Assembly (NCBI GenBank): GCA_036435485.1
Contig: CM071595.1
Span: forward strand, 101,052,580-101,116,579
Direction: 5' to 3'
Source of the DNA: Saposhnikovia divaricata
Lineage: Eukaryota; Streptophyta; Magnoliopsida; Apiales; Apiaceae
Length of the DNA stretch: 64,000 nucleotides
In this document: positions 47,355 to 57,681 of the stretch, one piece after another
Layout: each line of letters begins with the position of its first letter
Numbering within the stretch: the stretch's first letter is position 1
Notes under the pieces: model-generated
The model's database searches: none
What the model was told of the DNA's origin: nothing
The model's input: only the letters and a program-made list of their open reading frames with translations
Made by a program: the position numbers and the translations under genes

Positions 47355-48715
47355 GAAAATCAATAACATGAGTTTATACTATTTAAATTCCTCTTCAAGA
47401 TTGAACAAACTTAAACAAAGGCAATAGCATGATTTTATACTATTTAAAATTCACTAGATTGACAAACAAATATGTACCATATATACCAAACTGACAAACA
47501 AATATATTAAATTAAAACAAATATAATTAGACATCTACCAAATAGTCAAACAACTTTTTTTTATTATTAAGTAGGCTTATATGCCTTACAATTAGTATCC
47601 GTTCTCAATAAATCTCGGGATGAGCGAAAATCGAACCCAAAACCTAGAACAACAAGAAATAAGCTCTAACCACTTGAATTATCTCATCACGCTCGTCAAA
47701 CAAAAATATTAAATTGAAACAAACATAATCAGACATGTATCACATGTACCAAACAAACAGACACTCCTCAATCGATTAATCAACCACAATTAGATATATA
47801 CTACAGGTATAGATACATGATAGTCAAACAAACATATTTGATTAAAACAAATATAACAAAACAAATATGACAAACAAGACTCCTTAATCAATCAAACAAA
47901 TGTAACCACACATATTCAACATATATCAAATCGACAAACAAATATATTAAATTAAAATAAACATAACCAGACAAATACGACATGCCAAATAAACGTATAC
48001 CATATATACTAAACTGACAAATAAATATATTAAATTAAAACAAACATAATTAGACCTTTACCAAACAGTCATACAAAAATATTAAATTGAAACAAACATA
48101 TATCACATGTACCAAACAGTCAAATACTTCTCAATCGATTACACAAATATAACCAAACATATATCACATGTACCAAACAAACAAATAAACATATTAAATT
48201 TAAAACACACATAACTAGACAAATACGACATATACCAAACAGTCAAACACACATATTAATTTAAACATATGGAGGGGGAAGTACTCGAACCTAAGATCTC
48301 TTCCCAAATTGAGCTCTGCTATCATGTTAAAAATCAAACAAACGTAACCAAACATGTGTCACATTTACCAAACAAATAAACACTTCTCAATTGATTATAT
48401 AAACATAACCAGATATATACCATAAATGCCTAACAGACAAACAAACCTATTAATTTAAAACAAATATAACAAAATGAATACGATATATATACGCCAAACA
48501 TGTTAAACTAATCCATATTAAATCAAAACAAACAAAACCATATATACAAACACTCCTCAATCAATTAAACAAATATAACTAGACATGTCCCACATATATC
48601 AAATCGACAAACAAACATAACCAGACAAATACGACATATGCCAAATACACAAACAAACATATAAAATTAAACATACGGGGGAAGACTCGGCTCCGAGATC
48701 TCTTCCCAAACTTAA
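47355..48715. repeat. Degenerate caaacataacc-rich array, duplicon C
   Basis: Same units as in A and B. Box-B-like modules are at about 48270 (gagggggaagtactcgaacc) and 48675. Split by a SINE at 47554-47694. Confidence 0.75.
47554..47694 (-). mobile_element. tRNA-derived SINE with 9-bp TSD
   Basis: On the minus strand: a box-A-like attcaagtggttagagc, box-B-like ttgggttcgattttcgctc, a body with gagatttattgagaacgg, then an A-rich tail. Flanks are identical: GTCAAACAA at 47545-47553 and 47695-47703. It belongs to the same broad family as the ARID intron SINE but is diverged from it. Confidence 0.8.
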
Positions 48716-48935
48716 AAAAAAAAAGAAACAAAAATATTTAAAAATGAAACAAGAGTACCTTACTGATGTGTTTAGAAATTAAAACCGAACTAAAATCTTA
48801 TGTCTCAAATTTTCAGAATGAATCATTTCATTTATAGTCTTTTAATTCATACAATTCAGACTTAACAAATAACCTGCTAAGAGAAATCATGCATAGAAAT
48901 CTTTTATCTAACTAGCCAGGTTGCTGAATCAACAT

Positions 48936-49718
48936 CTAAAACGGAGCCCTTGGTGCAGCAGCATTACTTCCATCCATGCTGAAATCTCCAGAAAACACCC
49001 AATTGATGGGACCATTTTCTGTCAGCGATGTCACAGGCTCAACTTGTTGCACCTGATTAGCACCATTTTCTGCATCTTCCTGTGCTGCTTCCTCGTGATC
49101 CTCCAAAGGTAAACACTCAACCACCGTATAAGCAAAAGAAGTAGTCATCAAATCAACTTGCGCCGTAGCAATCAACGGACCCACCACATTCCCTCCAAGA
49201 ACCTGCCCTTCTCCTCCCGACAAAACAATTGATAGGCCCCCGAATTCGGGTGGAGCCGGGGAAGGAAGCACTGTCCCAGTAATCAACAGAATCTCGAAAG
49301 CGCCCTGCAGTGTAACATCGCCTCCGGAAGAAGACATAGGCTGGCGGATGATTACATTCGAAACCGTTCCTTTCCCATTCAAGACACAAATTCCTCTTCC
49401 CCTCTGTTTGGCATAGTTGTTTAGGGTCTCCATTATGTCGGTGCCAGCTGGGACTTTGAAAGCGAGCGACATGAGAGCGTTGGGGCTGTCACGCATGACG
49501 AGAATAGGAGCCTTAGGTTTGTTTTTGGAGCCACGAGGGCGGCCTCGTGGTCGTGGGCGACGGTTTGGAGAAGGACCGCGGCCCCCTTCAGAGTTGTTTT
49601 GTGGATTGGTTTCAGAATCGGAGTGATGTGGTTCAGGTGGTGGGAGAAGAAGTTTTTGAACAAATTTGGAAGAATTTTCACCTTGGTTGTTATGGCCTTC
49701 CATTGGTACATATAACAT
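48936..49718 (-). CDS. AHL nuclear protein: AT-hook plus PPC/DUF296, 260 aa
   Basis: An intronless ORF paralogous to 41018-41833. AT-hook at about residues 53-69 (RRPRPRGRPRGSKNKPK), PPC domain about 86-208, then an acidic/Gln-rich tail ending APRAPF like its sister. Differences are concentrated in PPC (NNYAKQRGRGICVL, SGGDVTLQGAFEILLITG, DLMTTSFAYTVVECLP). This copy is the most diverged of the three, in line with its earlier separation. The tail is 11 residues shorter because of a deletion around the SVAAG segment of the sister. It has GAFEIL in place of the usual GRFEIL. No disruption is seen, so it may be functional; transcription is unknown. Confidence 0.83.
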   Translation of the reverse strand: MLYVPMEGHNNQGENSSKFVQKLLLPPPEPHHSDSETNPQNNSEGGRGPSPNRRPRPRGRPRGSKNKPKAPILVMRDSPNALMSLAFKVPAGTDIMETLNNYAKQRGRGICVLNGKGTVSNVIIRQPMSSSGGDVTLQGAFEILLITGTVLPSPAPPEFGGLSIVLSGGEGQVLGGNVVGPLIATAQVDLMTTSFAYTVVECLPLEDHEEAAQEDAENGANQVQQVEPVTSLTENGPINWVFSGDFSMDGSNAAAPRAPF

Positions 49719-49779
49719 AAACTTTTGATGATTACTAATTTACTATAACACAACTTGTTGGCCCTGCCTTCTCTCTCTC

Positions 49780-49789
49780 TATATATAAA
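49780..49789 (-). promoter_or_regulatory. TATA-like box of the duplicon C AHL gene
   Basis: tttatatata on the minus strand, about 65 bp upstream of the ATG, next to a (GA)n run. It corresponds in position to the tract upstream of the duplicon B gene. Confidence 0.45.
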
Positions 49790-50019
49790 TGATTAAAAAA
49801 ACTGCTTTGGTTTAAAATCGATTAGACAATAATTACAGATTTCAAAATATATTATGTGGATTTTGATGAGATTTTACAGTAAATGGTGAAATCAAAAACT
49901 AGAATCCACTGGATTTCTGACTTGACTGCCTTTTTATTTTTTTGAATATCACACAGATCTGCTACAATTGTAGTAACTTGCTAAACTGCTGCTCGGATAT
50001 GGATTTTGCAGGTGATTTC

Positions 50020-50250
50020 TTTTCTTTCTCTCAACTACTAGTTGCATGATTGTTAGTTCCTAGTTTCTTAGCGCGTGGAATATCGCATGATTATTAGTTA
50101 CTAGGTTTTTGGCGCGTGAGATGTACCAATATACTTGAATTCATGATTATTATACTACTTAGCGCGTGCATGAGACATCGCAGAATCTAATTGTATGATT
50201 ATTAGTTACTACTTGGTGCATGCATGGCGCGTGATACACATGATATATTC
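50020..50250. promoter_or_regulatory. Upstream direct repeats of the AHL gene, duplicon C
   Basis: Four imperfect units containing gcatgattattagttacta and gcgcgtg-type cores, about 300-530 bp before the start codon, as in duplicon A. Confidence 0.4.
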
Positions 50251-50906
50251 CACGCGTTAACATTGTTAATTTGTTCACAAAGCATTTAGTATTTCAAGAC
50301 AACACTCACGGTCAAGATCAATGACATTATACAAAATAATTCAAAAATTATACAACAAATGTAATTAATTCAAATTATATTCAAAAAGTCGTATTTATTC
50401 TGGATTTTTAAAGATATTTCTAAATAAAGATTTGGGACAACCTGGCAGAATTTTAAAACATTCAATCAAAAATTTTCGTATTTAACAAAAAAAGATATAT
50501 ATTTCTATCAAAATTTGGTCGTACTTAATAAATTAGGAGGTACCTATTTAAGATTTTGTAAGTTATTAAAACGCGTGATGTTCCAATTGATTTTGTGAAC
50601 TTTATAAAATGTTGGATTGTCATAATTTCATGAAATTTTAAGAGTTATGTCAAAAAATCTTGAGAATAATTATTAAAATGAATTAAAATCTCTTAAAAAT
50701 ATATTATTATTCCGTTTTAAAATTTCAAACTAAATACCCTTAAATTCGAGATTTTGTGTGATATTATATTGTTGGATTTATGCATAGCTTAATGTGACAT
50801 ACATAAAATTTGAGTATAGTTATTTACATATAAAAATATGTATATAGATAAATTTGTAGAATTTCTTGTTAGCTAATTTCATTTTGTTTAAAGTAAAATT
50901 TTAATA
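50251..50906. other. AHL upstream flank, duplicon C
   Basis: Counterpart of 30841-31504 and 42331-42995; no gene. Confidence 0.45.
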
Positions 50907-50916
50907 TTTATACTAA

Positions 50917-51320
50917 GGGTATGATTCAGGTGAGAACAATTTATACGTGAGAACAGTGAGAACAATTGTTCTGCACTCTTTTAAAAAGTGCTGAATATTT
51001 TTTTTTATAATCCGGTGTTTGGGTCAGCTTTCGCGCACCTCGACTAAATTCAGAGGATTGCTAGCACACTCGTACCCATCGAACATGGCAGTTCACTTAC
51101 TTCCATGCCTTCCAGTGGGATTGAGCCTATAACCTTGGGGTGGTAAGCCCCTAAGTCACGGTACCAATGGTACCAAACCAACTGAGACATCCGTGGTAGG
51201 TAAAAAGTGTTAAACAATTGTTCAGCATATTTTTCACATTTTCATTGTATTATTATATTTCAGAACAATAGAGTTCTCACTGTTCTCATACTAACATGTG
51301 TTCTCACCAGAGCGTGACCC
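50917..51320. mobile_element. Mutator-type MITE with 10-bp TSD, carrying a nested SINE
   Basis: The left end GGGTATGATTCAGGTGAGAA and the reverse complement of the right end GGGTCACGCTCTGGTGAGAA form the terminal repeats. Further inside, both arms carry gagaacagtgagaac. Flanks are tttatactaa (50907-50916) and ttaatactaa (51321-51330), 9 of 10 identical. Paralogous sites in A and B are unoccupied by this element. A SINE is inserted in the middle. Confidence 0.8.
50996..51200 (-). mobile_element. tRNA-derived SINE nested in the MITE
   Basis: On the minus strand: a tRNA-like head (ctcagttggtttggtacc, then ggctcaatccca as box B), a body containing gcgcgaaagctgacccaaac, and a tail of A. Direct flanks taaaaagtgctgaa (50982-50995) and taaaaagtgttaaa (51201-51214) match at 12 of 14 positions. 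It differs from the other SINE family in this window. Confidence 0.82.
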
Positions 51321-51495
51321 TTAATACTAATATATATAAACTTAAAGCTTATGAATTCAGTGAACATGTAAAGTTAACGTTGGTCGTATTTTGAATGCTC
51401 TCTCATTTTCTGTACAACTTTCTTTATATATTTAAAAAAAATGTTCCCTAAATTTTGTTTCATATTTTCACATATGTTCTTACTATACATTTTGT

Positions 51496-51918
51496 GAGTA
51501 AAGTTCTATAGAGTACTCTTTTAATTGGAGTACTTGGAGTACATATACATTTTGCATTCAAACTTTTGCAAACTTTATTATTTTGCAAAGTTTATTACAT
51601 GAATATCACTATTTCATTGAAAATCTTGAAAATATTGCATGTTTTGCTAACAAAATATTGCAAAACTAATTGTTCTGCGAAACACATTTGGATTGCAAAA
51701 CATATATGTTCAGAATGCAAAACATAAAGGATTTTCAAGATGAACATATTGCAAAACATACATGATTTTCAAGATTATCAATGAAATTAATGAAATTATG
51801 ATATTCGTATAACAAGATTTGCAAAATAATAAATTTTAAAATATTTTGAATGTAGAACGTATGTGTACTCCAAGTACTCCAATTAAATAATTAAATAGTA
51901 CTCCATAGAACTTTACTC
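51496..51918. mobile_element. TIR element with an apparent 5-bp TSD
   Basis: The left end GAGTAAAGTTCTATAGAGTA and the reverse complement of the right end GAGTAAAGTTCTATGGAGTA match at 19 of 20 positions. A second inverted phrase, ttggagtacttggagtaca, follows inside each arm. Flanks are TTTGT on both sides (51491-51495 and 51919-51923). Duplicon A has one uninterrupted tttgt at the corresponding site (about 33652-33657). The interior is AT-rich with reiterated gcaaaacat phrases and no coding capacity. Five bases is unusual for the common plant MITE superfamilies. Confidence 0.75.
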
Positions 51919-51923
51919 TTTGT

Positions 51924-53228
51924 TGCTAAATTTCAATTTAATTCTTTCCAAGTGAACAAAATTAAAGCATTCTTGAATTAGAAAAATTGATTTAAAAAAA
52001 ATGTTTGGAACATCTTTGTATGTGTATCAGTAAAAATATTAATCTAACACTTGGAATTGGAAATGTGTGGAGCATTTTATTTAGTGTGTAGGTAAAATCA
52101 TTATATCAAGTTTATCTATAAATCATGAAGTTTTGACACATGTAATGAGATTATAAGTTACCTTACCGTTTGACATTTGGTTCGTATATAAACAACCTTA
52201 TTTTGGATTTATAAATGGCACTTCACCTAATCTATAATAATATTCAAATTTCAGAAAACTATACTTAACTTCTACGAATTAAATTTATCGCAACAATCTC
52301 AAGTTCTTAACTAATGATAATAGAGTAATGAAGACTAAGGTTGGTGATCATGGAAGTCCCTAGTAGTCCTAACTTTATATATGGTGTCAAGGCCCATCAA
52401 CGTCTTTTGATTTGGGATATTTTTTTTTACATATAACTTTATTTGTGTTTCCTTTCCTTTTTTGGGCATGCATGTTCTAATTAACATGTGTAAGTACGAT
52501 GCTTGCAACCAAAGTTGTAATAGTCGAAATTCAATTAGGGCTTTTGAATTTGAGCACTCAATTGTGTTTTGATGTCTGATTACTCGATTAAGGTCGATTC
52601 ATTTAACTTTTAATTTTCATATACTCATTCAAAATTTTCAACTTTTACTACATTATTTGCAAGTCGCAACTAATTCTTGTTCACAAATATTTTATCTATT
52701 AATTTTTTTAACACTTATTATATAGGCTCCATTTTGGCGCATGCTGCAGCCTGCAGGTGCGTATTTTTCTAACAATCTAGTTCTTTAAAATTTTCTTGCG
52801 GATGTCAAAACACCACCAACGCATGAGCTCTTTTTTTTGCCAACACTCCAATGCATGAACTCTTGGGTGTGCATGTACTTAATATATAGACCCTAGGCAG
52901 AAGATTGTTCTAATTCTTTTTTTAAATAAGTGATGAAACCGAGAATAAATTGACCTTTATAAAACACTTTATAACATGAATAAGGAAGTGGTAAACAATA
53001 TGGAATTAGGCCACATTCTAAAAGAGTTGTCGTGAAAAAATTCATCTTAGCAGTGATATTTCGATACATTTTGTTAGAAGACAATTAATTTGGGCAGTCC
53101 ATTTGATGGCTCGAATCCCGTATTTACCAAATTGCTACAGACGTATTCATGTCTCCTTCTCTAAACTTTGTTGAAAACGCTCATTTATGAATCTTTTATT
53201 ACTTTTTTTTTTGAATAAGTAGACTTAT
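51924..53228. other. Distal flank of duplicon C and spacer before the gypsy LTR
   Basis: Bases up to 52888 match duplicon A. Bases 52889-53228 are single-copy within the window. No gene is recognised. Confidence 0.45.
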
Positions 53229-54420
53229 TGATACATGCTAAGTTTGCATCTATTTTGTAGCATGTTATCTCTCAATTATCCTTGGTTTGTAATTATTTTG
53301 TCCTTGATTTGCATTATTAGTAGCATTTCAACTTGGATTGGATGCTAAGATGATTTTTGATGATTGTAGGATAATATTGGAAGAAAATGAGTAAAAAAGA
53401 GCAAGAGTGAAAGACATGAGCAGAATTTTTCAAGGGCTTGAAGCTGATATTCTAGGCCCTGTATTTTGGCATTCAAGGGCTTGAAGCTGATCTTCAAGGC
53501 CTTGTAGTTGGACGAAAATTTTAATAATATGTCTTTTATAATTAGTTGAAATTATCTTTTTTACGGATTGTAAAGCTTTTAAAAAGCCCATCCAAGTATA
53601 TATACAATTTATTAGGGTTTTTATTGGTATCATACAGAAGGGAGAGATAGAGAAACACTTTGAGAGAGAATCGTAAAGTATTGAAGGGATCACTACAAGC
53701 TTAAGAGACTTCATCAAGTTGTATCTTCTTTACTCTAAACTCTTGTAACCATGATTCTGGATATCAATACATGTTTGTTTTCTTTATTTATCATGGGTAA
53801 CTAATTCTCTAATCTGAGAATTAGGTAGTATTCGTTGGTGATATATGTTCGATTGATTGTGTGCGAATTCTCTACTTTTGCTAATCTATCATTGAGGGCT
53901 TAACCCAATTAAGGGAGTAGCTAACCTTTAATTGTATTCATAGGGATTATGATGAATTGGGAGAGGAGTCATAATTCTTGTTCATGATTTGATAGACATA
54001 GTTCAATTATTTAATCGGGAGATTAATAAGAGGAATATGAAACTTATAATTCTTGGGTCTTAATAGCTTATAATTGTATTTCAATTGATCATGGGAGTGA
54101 CTTTTGAGCTATAATTGTAGGCATTATATTGAATCTTGGGAGAGGACATTATAAAGTTCAGAAGAATTGTTTTTAGCAAAGTACGAGAAATATATATATC
54201 GTATTAGATCAACATCATTGACCAATTGAAGAACCCTAGTTCTCCGGTTGTTTTCTTCATCGATAAATCTTAGTCTTACTTGCTTATAATTAGTTTACTT
54301 TAGTTAATAACAAACACACCAATTATTTCTCACACTTCTAGATATTAAAAGATTAAAACTTAAACTTGAATCAATAGTCCTTTCCTGCGAACGAACTTTC
54401 ACAAAAATTAACATCAACAA
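53229..54420 (+). repeat. 5' LTR of a Ty3/gypsy element (start approximate)
   Basis: It begins near TGATACATGCTAAG and ends aacatcaaca just before the primer binding site. A TATA-like agtatatatac is at about 53596-53606. Two partial direct repeats of ttcaagggcttgaagctgat lie near 53432 and 53472. The left boundary rests only on the TG dinucleotide and context, because no second LTR is in the window. Confidence 0.6.
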
Positions 54421-54422
54421 AT

Positions 54423-54440
54423 TGGCGCCGCTGCCGGGGA
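54423..54440 (+). other. Primer binding site (tRNA-Asp type)
   Basis: TGGCGCCGCTGCCGGGGA lies two bases past the LTR end. It is complementary to the 3' end of plant tRNA-Asp, apart from about one position. This primer is characteristic of Athila/Tat-type plant Ty3/gypsy elements. Confidence 0.85.
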
Positions 54441-54551
54441 AGGCATCAATATTAAGTTTAGGTTAATTATTTCTTATTGTTTAGATTTTATCAAATTTGT
54501 TTCCAAGATCTATCTTATTGGAGTACTCTTTTCAGGTGCTACTCTTCTTGC

Positions 54552-57006
54552 ATGAGACGTTCTATAAGTGCTGGAAATCTAGAATTTGATCCAGAAATTG
54601 AGCGCACTTTTCGAATTCTAATGCGAGAGGCAAATCAAAGAAAAGAAATATCTAAGATGGCTAATGTTGGGAATGTTGAAGTTGCTAATGTTGATGAGAC
54701 TTCTATTTGGGATCATGAGACTCCTAATCCTGCGAACTGTATGCACAAGACTCCTCAGATTAGCGCAGCTCAGTACAACATCAATCCGAGCTTAATTCAG
54801 ATGGTGAGCAATTCGGCTTTTGAAGGGGACATTGAGCGAGAGGACCCACACCGTCATCTTGAGCGCTTCGTGCAAATGTGTGGTTCATTCAAGATCACTG
54901 GAGTTACATCAGATGAGATTCGTCTTCACATGTTTCCCTACTCTATCAAAGGAAGAGCCATGGAATGGTTCCAACAGCTTCCAGAAACTACAGTTGCTAC
55001 TTGGGAGTGTCTTTCTACCGAGTTCTTGTCCAAATATTATCCTTCTGACAAGACTCAACAAATGAGGACAATCATTCTGAGTTTCAAAACACAACCAAGT
55101 AAAGGCTTGTATCAGGCATGGGAGAGATACAAGGCATTATTGAGAAAATGTCCACATCACGGTTGTACGGAGTGGATGATTTTGAGTACATTTTACGGAT
55201 CTTTGAATGTAGATGTTCGTTTGAGTTTGGATGTGGCAGCTGGTGTAGATTTCAAGAAAACACCGGTTCGTAAGGCAAAAGCACTTCTTGAGCAATTGGC
55301 AGCAAATAACTATTCTTGGGCACCGAGTGGGACGAGCTCAGCTAAATCAGCACAGATACTGAGATGATGAACTTGCTGACTCTTGAATTGGATGCTCTTA
55401 CTCAAGAGGTATGTGGACAAAGGGTGAATGTTATTGCTATCTCTTCTCCAATGGAAGGGTACAATGATTATTGTGTTAATCAGTATTCTTATGCACAACA
55501 ATTCACAGAGGAAGCATCTTTTATTCAGGGAAGACAGTCATGGCCGGTTCAAAATAACTCCTACTACAATCCGAATCAGTGGCCCAATAACAATCTTTCC
55601 TACAGCAGCAATCATGTGGCTAATCCATCATATACAATTCCTAAGCAAGATCAACCTCCTGGCTTTCAGCCGCGTCAGCAGTATCAGGCACAACAATAAT
55701 ATCAACCACCACTAAAGGAAAAGAAAGAACCTGCTGATTGGGAGGTTGCACTCAATAAAATTATACATGGAACTACTGGCGCGTTTGCTAACATGGAGAC
55801 CAAATTTGAAAAAATCGAGTCGAGACTTGATCAGATGGCTTCATCTCAAAAGATGTTGGAAACGCAAATTGGTCATATTGCTAATAAAATTGGTGTGCGT
55901 GAACAAGGAGCACTACCTAGTCAACCTGATATGACTGCAAAAGAGTAATGCAAGGCTATTACTTTGAGGAGTGGAAGAGAACTACCAGAAATTGAAGCTT
56001 CGAAACTTAAAGCTGAAATTCTTCCTCCTAAGAAGAGAAAAACACATCAAGCTAATGTGGTAATTTCTGAGAAGAGTGAGGATGAGCCAAAAGAAGAGAA
56101 GCCTACATCTAAAGCTCCCATGAAACCATACGTGCCTCCGATTCCTTTTCCACAAAGGTTGAAAACTTCGAAGTTAGAGAAGCAATACGAAAGTTTTTGA
56201 AGATGTTTTGGGAAATACATATTAGCATTCCTTTTGGTGATGCTTTGGCTCAGATGCCTCTTTACGTGAAATTTATGAAGGAGGTGTTGTCTAATAGGAA
56301 GAAGTTAGAGGAGGTAGAAATAATCACTCTTAATGAAGAGTGTAGTGTTGTTATTCAACGCAATATTCCTCCTAAACTCAAGGATCCTAGGAGTTTTTCT
56401 TTGCCATGCACCATTGGAAAAGTAGGAGTGAAACGAGCTTTGTGTGATCTTGGAGCTAGTGTGAGTTTAATGCCGCACTCAATTTACAAAAGACTTGGCT
56501 TCGGATGATTAAAGAAGACAAGGATTTCACTTCAATTTGCGGATAGAACAATAAAGTATCCATCGGGTGTACTTGTAGATGTTTTAGTAAAAGTTGATAA
56601 ATTTGTCATCCATTGTGATTTTGTTGTTTTGGAGATGAATGAGGATGTTGATATTCCAATTATCTTGGGAAGTCTATTCTTAGCGACTACGGGAGCAAAT
56701 ATAGATGTGAAAGCCGGTACGCTTACATTGAACGTAGGAGAAGAACAAGTTTACTTTGATCTTAATCACGCTATGGAAGTTCCATCAGTTGAACCTGCAT
56801 GTTATGGAGTGGATATTGTCGAGGAACATGTGAAAGAAGTGGATGAAAATACTTGTGATGAGCTAAATGAAATTGATGAACAATTTTCTCCACTACGTGA
56901 ATTTCAAGAAACGAGTATGATTGAGGTAGATGTTGTACTCAGACCATTCGAGATGGTTCCGAAATTTCCACCAAAAAGATCAAAAGAATTCGAGGCATCG
57001 AGCTAA
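54552..57006 (+). pseudogene. Ty3/gypsy gag-protease region, broken
   Basis: An ATG at 54552 opens a gag frame. The retrotransposon gag domain lies at about 54810-55200 (PHRHLERFVQMC, IRLHMFPYSIKGRAMEWFQQ, TEFLSKYYP). The frame ends at TGA 55365-55367. Coding continues in another frame through a Gln/Asn/Pro-rich linker with stops at 55697 and 55946. It then changes frame again near 56196. A retropepsin-like protease contains ALCDLGASVSLMP at about 56439-56477, with DLGAS in place of DTGAS as in this plant lineage. A further stop is at 56506 and the tail ends at 57006. At least two frameshifts and several stops make it non-functional. No reverse transcriptase follows: the sequence goes directly into gcgcttcttgggaggcaacc (57020), a phrase I associate with gag-pro-only derivatives. 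Confidence 0.8.
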
Positions 57007-57290
57007 TGACATTAAACAAGCGCTTCTTGGGAGGCAACCCAAGAAATTTTACTATTATTTGTATTGTGTTAGGTTTAACTATATGTATAATATTTTTGTG
57101 TGCATGGACACTACAGGCTGAGGAGAAGACACTTTGACAAGTGCAAAATATGGGGATTGTAGAAAATTTCAAGGCCTTGAATCACATATATATTCAAGGG
57201 CCTGAATTCCAGTTTGAAGAATTTAAAAAAAGTTTCAATGGTCTTTTTTGGAGCAAGTATTTAGGGAAATTTTTCTTCTTCACAGCTAGG
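57007..57290 (+). mobile_element. 3' non-coding part of the gag-pro element
   Basis: It follows the protease end and includes phrases related to the LTR (caaggccttgaatcac, caagggcctgaattcc). Similarity to the element stops near 57290, where DNA of the second gypsy element begins. No polypurine tract or 3' LTR is found. Confidence 0.5.
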
Positions 57291-57681
57291 TTTGATGGCC
57301 CGCGTAAGGCGCACTCGGCGCAAGCAGGTGACTCTAGCCAGAGGACTACTCGCTGATATTATCGCTGCCATTGTTGAGGTAGACTAGTCAGGCAGCTTTT
57401 GCTTTCAACCTTATTATAAGTATCAATTATGTTAATCAACGGCAAGAAACTTTTAAACTTATGTTGTGATCATTTGGGTTGTAATAACTTTTATTCGTGG
57501 ATCCTATAATTCGAGACTTATTTCAACTTCATCTCTGGGACTATAACTGGTTGCGTGTGTGATGTGATATTATTGCGGGGTTGTATCATGCTACTTATTT
57601 ATTTTGACGCAAGTCAAGTATTGTTAATGGAATTGAGATCGTAACGACCAGATCCCTGACCCCGGATCTGGGGGTGTTACA
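57291..57681 (+). repeat. 5' LTR of a chromovirus, left part missing
   Basis: It ends gatctgggggtgttaca at 57681, the style of Tekay/Del LTR ends, and is followed by tagtatcagagc (57686-57697), a slightly altered tRNA-iMet primer site. The expected LTR start, like that at 63437, is not seen, so the left part was lost at the join with the gag-pro element. Confidence 0.6.

Larger units (their letters stand above)
44053..52888. repeat. Duplicon C of the ARID/F-box/AHL block
   Basis: It opens inside ARID-gene sequence (matches 21223-23735), then jumps at about 46170 to F-box, array, AHL and distal flank. It contains the intronic SINE of the ARID gene and lacks the Helitron and Stowaway shared by A and B. 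Private insertions: a SINE (47554-47694), a MULE-MITE with nested SINE (50917-51320) and a MITE with 5-bp TSD (51496-51918). Confidence 0.85.

Noticed and set aside
53430..53717. 95-codon minus-strand ORF
   Set aside because: It lies wholly inside the gypsy LTR and resembles no protein.
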